Source of the DNA: Loktanella gaetbuli
GTDB taxonomy: Bacteria; Pseudomonadota; Alphaproteobacteria; Rhodobacterales; Rhodobacteraceae
Length of the DNA: 64,000 nt
Direction: 5' to 3'
Assembly: GCF_020531945.1 (NCBI RefSeq)
Contig: NZ_JAJATZ010000008.1
Coordinates: forward strand, 67,319-131,318
A program made the position numbers and the translations under genes. The notes under the pieces are model-generated. The model was not told the DNA's origin, did no database searches, and worked only from the letters and a program-made list of their open reading frames with translations. Numbering within the stretch: position 1 is the stretch's first letter; each line of letters opens with the position of its first letter. Shown one piece after another: positions 60,154-64,000 of the stretch.

Positions 60154-60420
60154 GTCGGGATAGCGCTGGCGTACAAGAACGTCGCGGTAGCAGGCGGTCT
60201 CCAGCACTTCGGGGTAGGCAGCAAGCCAGGCATGCGCGTGGCCTCAGGCTGCTATCACATCCAGAATGTGAACTCGCTTCACGACCGCTACAAAAGGTTC
60301 AGCAAGCACTTCTGCGGACCGGCTACGAAGAACCTCAACGGCTACGTCCGATGGCTGGAGGTGCGACTGGCTGGGGTGTCGCCTGCGGACATTTTCAGTT
60401 CGTCGTGTCTCGGGCCGCCC
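60154..60420 (+). pseudogene. IS1595-family transposase, C-terminal fragment
   Basis: The translation AYKNVAVAGGLQHFGVG, then GCYHIQNVNSLHDRYKRFSK and HFCGPATKNLNGYVRWLEVR, is the end of an IS1595-family transposase. It has neither the N-terminal zinc-ribbon nor most of the catalytic part, and no clear terminal repeat was found. It lies between map and the VOC gene, opposite in strand to the latter. Confidence 0.75.
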
Positions 60421-60444
60421 CTGGCCAATGTGATGTCGGCTTGT

Positions 60445-60471
60445 GCCGGCCCCGTGTCACACGGGGCCGGC
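60445..60471 (-). terminator. Perfect 13-bp hairpin downstream of the VOC gene
   Basis: GCCGGCCCCGTGT and its exact complement flank a single base. The hairpin lies 9 bp after the stop of the minus-strand VOC gene. It is very GC-rich without a U-tract, so it would work as a strong structural stop rather than a textbook intrinsic terminator. It also shields the VOC gene from the IS1595 fragment. Confidence 0.65.
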
Positions 60472-60479
60472 GCGGACAG

Positions 60480-60977
60480 CTATTCGTAGGCACCAGCGGA
60501 ATAGGTGAGCTCGTAACTGTGGCTGTAAAGCTCGAAGACAATGCCGAACGGGTCTTCGACATAGACCATCCTATAGGGTTTGGTCCCTGGGAAGTATTCG
60601 CGCACCGGCATCCGCTGTCGCCCGCCAGCTTCGATGATGCGTTGGGCCAAGCCTTCGACGTCTGGGTCCTGCACCGCAAAGTGGAAGGTGCCATGGCGCC
60701 TGTGCTCGAGCTTGTCCTCGGGCGCGTAGTTACCGGGGAACTCAAAGATCTCGATACCGATGCCGTCGGCGGTCGACAGGTGCGCGATCCTGAGCGAGCC
60801 CCATCCCGGGCCGAACACGTCCGTGCACATGACGCCGATGGCGCTGTCGTCCTCGACGGCTTCAGAGGGTTCCATCACGACGTAAAACCCAAGCACTTCT
60901 GAGTAGAATTTCACGGCAGCGTCGAGGTCCGGAACGGACAAGCCGATGTGGGAAAAGGTGCGTGGTGTCTGGGTCAT
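60480..60977 (-). CDS. VOC-superfamily (glyoxalase/dioxygenase-like) protein
   Basis: The 165-residue protein has paired beta-alpha-beta-beta-beta modules: FSHIGLSVPDLDAAVKFYSE, VLGFYVVMEPSE, then GTFHFAVQDPDVEGLAQRII and PYRMVYVEDPFGIVFELYSH. Metal-ligand candidates are the His of SHIGLSV, the His of GTFHFAV and the Glu of IVFELYS, in the usual places. Substrate unknown. It is divergent from a LysR-type gene across 103 bp, which probably controls it. Confidence 0.88.
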   Translation of the reverse strand: MTQTPRTFSHIGLSVPDLDAAVKFYSEVLGFYVVMEPSEAVEDDSAIGVMCTDVFGPGWGSLRIAHLSTADGIGIEIFEFPGNYAPEDKLEHRRHGTFHFAVQDPDVEGLAQRIIEAGGRQRMPVREYFPGTKPYRMVYVEDPFGIVFELYSHSYELTYSAGAYE

Positions 60978-61080
60978 GTCATATCTCCATTCGCGTTACG
61001 TTGAAGCCGATATGGACTTTGGATAGCGCTTTGTGAAATTATCGATTGAGATAGAAATAAGAACGCGGCGTTATCATCGG

Positions 61081-61971
61081 ATGTTCAACGCAACTTGGCT
61101 CGAGACCTTCTCCACACTGTGCGAAATCGGGCACTTCACCCATGCGGCAGAGCGTCTGAACATGACACAACCCGGCGTGAGCCAACACCTCCGGAAGCTC
61201 GAACAGCAGGTCGGACAGGCGCTGATCAGCCGACTGGGAAAGAGCTTCACCCTCACTCCAGCGGGCGAGGCGGTATTCGCGCTCGGCTTATCCCGCCGGG
61301 CCGAAGAAAAGCGCCTGCGCGACGCCATAGAGGCAGACGACCGGAACGCGGGGCCGGTTCACATCGCCTGCTCTGGCAGCTTCGCGATGCTGCTCTACCC
61401 AATTTTGTTACCTTGGATGCGCGCGGGGCCCGATCTGAGTGTTCACCTCGAGGCGGCGCCGCAGGCCGAGATCCTGGCAGGGCTGCTGGACGGACGTTTT
61501 GACCTGGGTGTGCTGGGGGCTGACCCCGACCACGCGCGGCTGGAGGCCAAACACCTCGGGCGGGAAGAGCTGTGTCTCGTCGTTCCAGCGGACGCAGCCG
61601 ACACGCCTCTGTCTTTCGCCGACCTCGAGGCGCGTGGTTTCATCGCGCACCCCGATGGTTACGGCTATGCCGATGACTTGCTGCGGCTGAATTTCCCAGA
61701 CGACTACCCCGGTGCCGACCGGCTCAGCGTGCGCGGTTCGATCAACCAGATCGGCCAGATCCCTGCCCCTGTGGCCGCGGGGATCGGCTACACACTCCTG
61801 CCCCGGAGTGGCGTGGAGGCCTTCGCCAACAAGGCGAGCCTCTCCGTTTATCAACTTCCGAAGCGCCGTTGGCACGAACTTTGGCTCGTCATGCGCCGCG
61901 GCCGTTGCTTGTCGGCGAGGGCGCGCCATGCGCGGGACATCATCCAAGAAGCGGCTGGCCAACTCCGGTAA
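61081..61971 (+). CDS. LysR-family transcriptional regulator
   Basis: The 296-residue regulator has a helix-turn-helix (FSTLCEIGHFTHAAERLNMT, QPGVSQHLRKLEQQVGQALI) and a substrate-binding domain with GPVHIACSGSFAMLLYPILL, LLDGRFDLGVLGADPDHARL and AAGIGYTLLPRSGVEAF. The ATG at 61081 gives the normal distance to the helix-turn-helix. It is divergent from the VOC gene, its likely target. The effector is unknown. Confidence 0.9.
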   Translation: MFNATWLETFSTLCEIGHFTHAAERLNMTQPGVSQHLRKLEQQVGQALISRLGKSFTLTPAGEAVFALGLSRRAEEKRLRDAIEADDRNAGPVHIACSGSFAMLLYPILLPWMRAGPDLSVHLEAAPQAEILAGLLDGRFDLGVLGADPDHARLEAKHLGREELCLVVPADAADTPLSFADLEARGFIAHPDGYGYADDLLRLNFPDDYPGADRLSVRGSINQIGQIPAPVAAGIGYTLLPRSGVEAFANKASLSVYQLPKRRWHELWLVMRRGRCLSARARHARDIIQEAAGQLR

Positions 61972-62323
61972 GCGAAGGCCCGTCCGTCTGAAGTGACGGG
62001 ACCAAAACGAAATGCGGACACCCCCAAAATTTTTGCTGGTGCAAAATGCTGCAATTGCAGCGATTGAGTTTTTTGGGTTCGGAAGTGGACATTCGGAGCG
62101 CTTGCCTAATCCTTCCAAAAACGAGCGTTTTTGGCGCTTCTCTGAGATAAGCTGTGCGGACCAAGCTGCCATTTGTCGCTCTAATGGCAATGTAAAATTC
62201 ATGAGCTGGAGCATGAGCGTTTTGCTGCGCGATCATCAGGAAATGCGATTTCGCATTTGAGCATCAACCAAATGCGCCATAAATCGCCAAAATCATAAAA
62301 ACACGAACCACACTGAGGCAGAG
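61972..62323. other. Intergenic region before the class C beta-lactamase
   Basis: This holds the CCAAAAACGAGCGTTTTTGG palindrome at 62115 and the word GTGCGGACCAAGCTGCC near 62155, which is close to GTGCGGACTAAGCTGCC near 40749. No gene was recognised. The beta-lactamase promoter should lie in the last 100 bases. No ampR-type regulator is adjacent. Confidence 0.5.
62115..62134. repeat. Dispersed palindrome, copy 3 (reference form)
   Basis: CCAAAAACGAGCGTTTTTGG, with 9-bp arms around AG. It is preceded by ATCCTT, as is the copy at 63665, so the shared unit is at least 25 bp. Confidence 0.65.
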
Positions 62324-63478
62324 ATGAAGACTTTGAACCCCGCAGCGGCTGTGCTGGTGTCCCTTCCCACCACGCTTGTCGCGCAAGATCTGACTGACGC
62401 GCAGGTCACTGACATGGCGCGTGACAGCTTCGCGCCGGTGATCGCAGAGTTCGACATCCCCGGATTGGTGGTCGGCATCACCTTCCGCGGTCAACAGCAT
62501 TTCTACGCGACCGGGTTAGCCGCGCGCGAGGGCGAGGTTGCGGCGTCGCCAGAGACGATCTTCGAGCTGGGATCGATAAGCAAGATTTTCACCGCATCCC
62601 TCGCGGCCTTGGCCGAACAGCAGGGCGTCATCGATCTGGAGTCCCCCGTGTCGGGGAGCCTGCCGGACCTAAAGGGCTCTGCCTTCGACGACATCAAGCT
62701 TGCCAATCTGGCCACACACGTCACCGGCGGTCTGCCACTCCAAGTTCCGGACGCGGTGCAGAATGTGCCTGCACTGGTGGATTGGCTGGCCGAATGGCAA
62801 CCGCCGCAACCCGGGACCCGCAGCTATTCAAATGTCAGCATCGGGCTGCTTGGTTACATCACGGCGGAAGCATTAGGGATGCCCTATGCGCAGGCGGCCG
62901 AAGACATTCTGTTTCCCGCGATGGGCCTGACTAGCACCTTCGTGAACGTGCCTGATAACGAGATGGACCGTTACGCCTACGGATACGATCGCAACACCGA
63001 CGCGCCTATCCGGGTGAATCCCGGAGTGCTGGCGGACGAGGCTTATGGCGTGAAATCTACGGCGCGCGACATGGTGCGCTTGCTTGATCTGGAACTGGGC
63101 CACGGCGATGCAGTCCCGGCGCTAATGGCAGCCCTTGAGCGCACCCGCGAGGGCCGTGCCGAGACGGCTTATTATACGCAGGACATGGTCTGGGAGCAGT
63201 ATCCATGGCCCGCCGATGTGACCGCGATGGAAGCCGGCAACGGTTATGACTTCATCCTGTCACCCCAACACGCCACCGCGATCACTCCCCCCCTGCCGCC
63301 GCAGCAGAACGTCATCCTGAACAAGACCGGGGCCACCAACGGCTTCGGTGGGTATGTAACGCTGTTGCCCGGCGAGGACCTCGGGATCGTCGTCCTGGCT
63401 AACCGGAACTATCCGAACGAAACCCGTGTCCGCGCTACATACGACCTGATCGAGGACCTTCTGGCAGCTCAAGAGTAG
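62324..63478 (+). CDS. Class C (AmpC-type) beta-lactamase
   Basis: This periplasmic serine hydrolase of 384 residues has a signal peptide ending VAQDL near residue 21. All class C motifs are present: S84-I-S-K87, Y168-S-N170 and K334-T-G336. The surrounding blocks fit AmpC: ELGSISKIFTA, GTRSYSNVSIGLLGYI, NKTGATNGFGGYVTLLPGED and LGIVVLANRNYPNETRV. A DD-peptidase or esterase relative is less likely because of the complete YSN and KTG contexts. A clear intrinsic terminator follows. No LysR ampR gene is divergent; the nearest LysR gene is upstream in the same direction. Confidence 0.88.
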   Translation: MKTLNPAAAVLVSLPTTLVAQDLTDAQVTDMARDSFAPVIAEFDIPGLVVGITFRGQQHFYATGLAAREGEVAASPETIFELGSISKIFTASLAALAEQQGVIDLESPVSGSLPDLKGSAFDDIKLANLATHVTGGLPLQVPDAVQNVPALVDWLAEWQPPQPGTRSYSNVSIGLLGYITAEALGMPYAQAAEDILFPAMGLTSTFVNVPDNEMDRYAYGYDRNTDAPIRVNPGVLADEAYGVKSTARDMVRLLDLELGHGDAVPALMAALERTREGRAETAYYTQDMVWEQYPWPADVTAMEAGNGYDFILSPQHATAITPPLPPQQNVILNKTGATNGFGGYVTLLPGEDLGIVVLANRNYPNETRVRATYDLIEDLLAAQE

Positions 63479-63508
63479 TGGACGAGTAAAGGTTTTCGAA
63501 CTTGAGAC

Positions 63509-63546
63509 AGGAGGTCCGAAATAATTCGGATCTCCTCAATTTTTCC
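63509..63546 (+). terminator. Intrinsic terminator after the beta-lactamase
   Basis: AGGAGGTCCGAA pairs with TTCGGATCTCCT around ATAA (12 bp with one G-T pair), followed by CAATTTTTCC. This is a standard Rho-independent terminator 31 bp after the stop codon. Confidence 0.85.
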
Positions 63547-63664
63547 TGAGCGTCTTTACGGCGGAGACTCCCCGTCGGCCGCCGAATATTAGTCATTCGA
63601 TTCACCGCAAAAATTCTCCAAAGTTGGACTCGAAGCTACCATTTGCTGCGCTTGCATGATCCTT

Positions 63665-63684
63665 CCAAAAACGACCGTTTTTGA
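63665..63684. repeat. Dispersed palindrome, copy 4
   Basis: CCAAAAACGACCGTTTTTGA, again after ATCCTT. It differs from the reference copy at two positions. Confidence 0.55.
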
Positions 63685-63769
63685 AAAATTATTAAAAGGC
63701 TGAAGACTGCGTTCAACTTGCGTTGTTCGGATATTGCCTGAGGATACCCGTCCGGTGGGCCGCGTCTTA

Positions 63770-63945
63770 GGGTCAGGACTCATAACCAGTAGATGATAAG
63801 GGCGGCGAGGGTGATGGCCGAAAGGAATACCTTCGGGCATCGGTCATATCGGGTGGCCACACGCCTCCAGTCCTTGAGTCTTCCGAACATGATCTCGATG
63901 CGATTGCGCCGCTTGTATCTCCGCTTGTCGTATTTGACCGGCGTC
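63770..63945 (-). pseudogene. IS5-family transposase, C-terminal fragment and IS end
   Basis: The minus-strand translation VKYDKRRYKRRNRIEIMFGR, LKDWRRVATRYDRCPKVFLS and ALIIYWL-stop is the end of an IS427-group transposase, close to the copy at 25519-26344. The IS terminus GGGTCAGGACTCATAA begins at 63770. The 5' part is missing: an IS3-like end joins at 63946. Confidence 0.85.
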
Positions 63946-64000
63946 TGAGGTGCCCCTAGTTTTCTAGACGCCTGCCTCGTTCATTTTCTGCTGTTTCATT
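63946..64000. mobile_element. IS3-like element end, continues off the right edge
   Basis: TGAGGTGCCCCTAGTTTTCT begins where the IS5 homology stops and resembles the IS3 terminus at 56676. This suggests an IS3-family element was inserted in, or recombined with, the IS5 copy. Only 55 bases are visible. Confidence 0.6.

Noticed and set aside
1..64000. CRISPR arrays, tRNA and rRNA genes
   Set aside because: No regularly spaced long direct repeats, cloverleaf-like sequence or rRNA segments were seen. The only short phased repeats are operator-type.

Overview
The window looks like an accessory-rich stretch of a Roseobacter-type alphaproteobacterium (Rhodobacterales), probably a plasmid, chromid or genomic island. 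The grounds are gene content and style: a rhizobial-type L-rhamnose locus, FrcA-like CUT2 ABC transport, many compact operons with ATGA start/stop overlaps, and a high load of IS5, IS3, IS481 and IS1595 remnants. No rRNA, tRNA or CRISPR array was recognised. All family calls are from reading the sequence; no database search was run.

Region by region. 0-2.7 kb: an FAD-linked oxidoreductase cut by the left edge, a Crp/Fnr regulator, and a three-helix membrane protein with a cyclic-nucleotide-binding-like domain that resembles Popeye proteins. 2.7-6.3 kb: a minus-strand curli operon (two curlins, CsgF, CsgG, a third curlin), with no csgE or csgD. 7.0-24.6 kb: the most unusual part, one tightly packed plus-strand operon of six genes (a JAMM metalloprotease and five large proteins of about 1503, 1141, 929, 1609 and 552 residues). 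The 1141-residue protein carries a DUF6603-like region. The 1503-residue protein has a pre-toxin-like hydrophobic segment and a candidate PD-(D/E)XK nuclease core. Its function is not known to me, and it is the best candidate for an undescribed system.

24.6-27.0 kb: IS5 and IS3 debris and a perfect 16-bp hairpin. 27.1-35.3 kb: a LacI-regulated catabolic cluster (ABC transporter, BtpA/SgcQ protein, TenA-like protein, phosphotriesterase homologue, GATase1-like protein, divergent PfkB kinase) around one palindromic operator. 35.4-36.5 kb: a dead IS481 element into which two short palindromes have been inserted. 36.6-40.1 kb: two divergent regulator/enzyme pairs (AraC with an NmrA-like reductase; LysR with RidA). 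40.2-40.6 kb: a class A beta-lactamase 3' remnant abutting an integrase 3' remnant.

40.8-51.5 kb: a complete L-rhamnose utilisation locus arranged as two divergent transcripts (rhaI-rhaD on the minus strand; rhaR-S-T-P-Q-U-K on the plus strand), with a 10-bp-periodic operator array between them. It covers uptake, mutarotation, isomerisation, phosphorylation, cleavage and lactaldehyde oxidation. 51.7-54.9 kb: a nonsense-inactivated tyrosine recombinase, gene-poor sequence with dispersed repeats, and a GAF/HWE-type histidine kinase. 54.9-64 kb: an MscS channel, an IS3 end, a RES/Xre toxin-antitoxin pair, a serine recombinase, a ParD-like protein divergent from a methionine aminopeptidase, a VOC protein divergent from a LysR regulator, a class C beta-lactamase with all motifs intact, and IS5/IS3 debris at the right edge. 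A CCAAAAACGAGCGTTTTTGG-type palindrome recurs four times between 58.8 and 63.7 kb.
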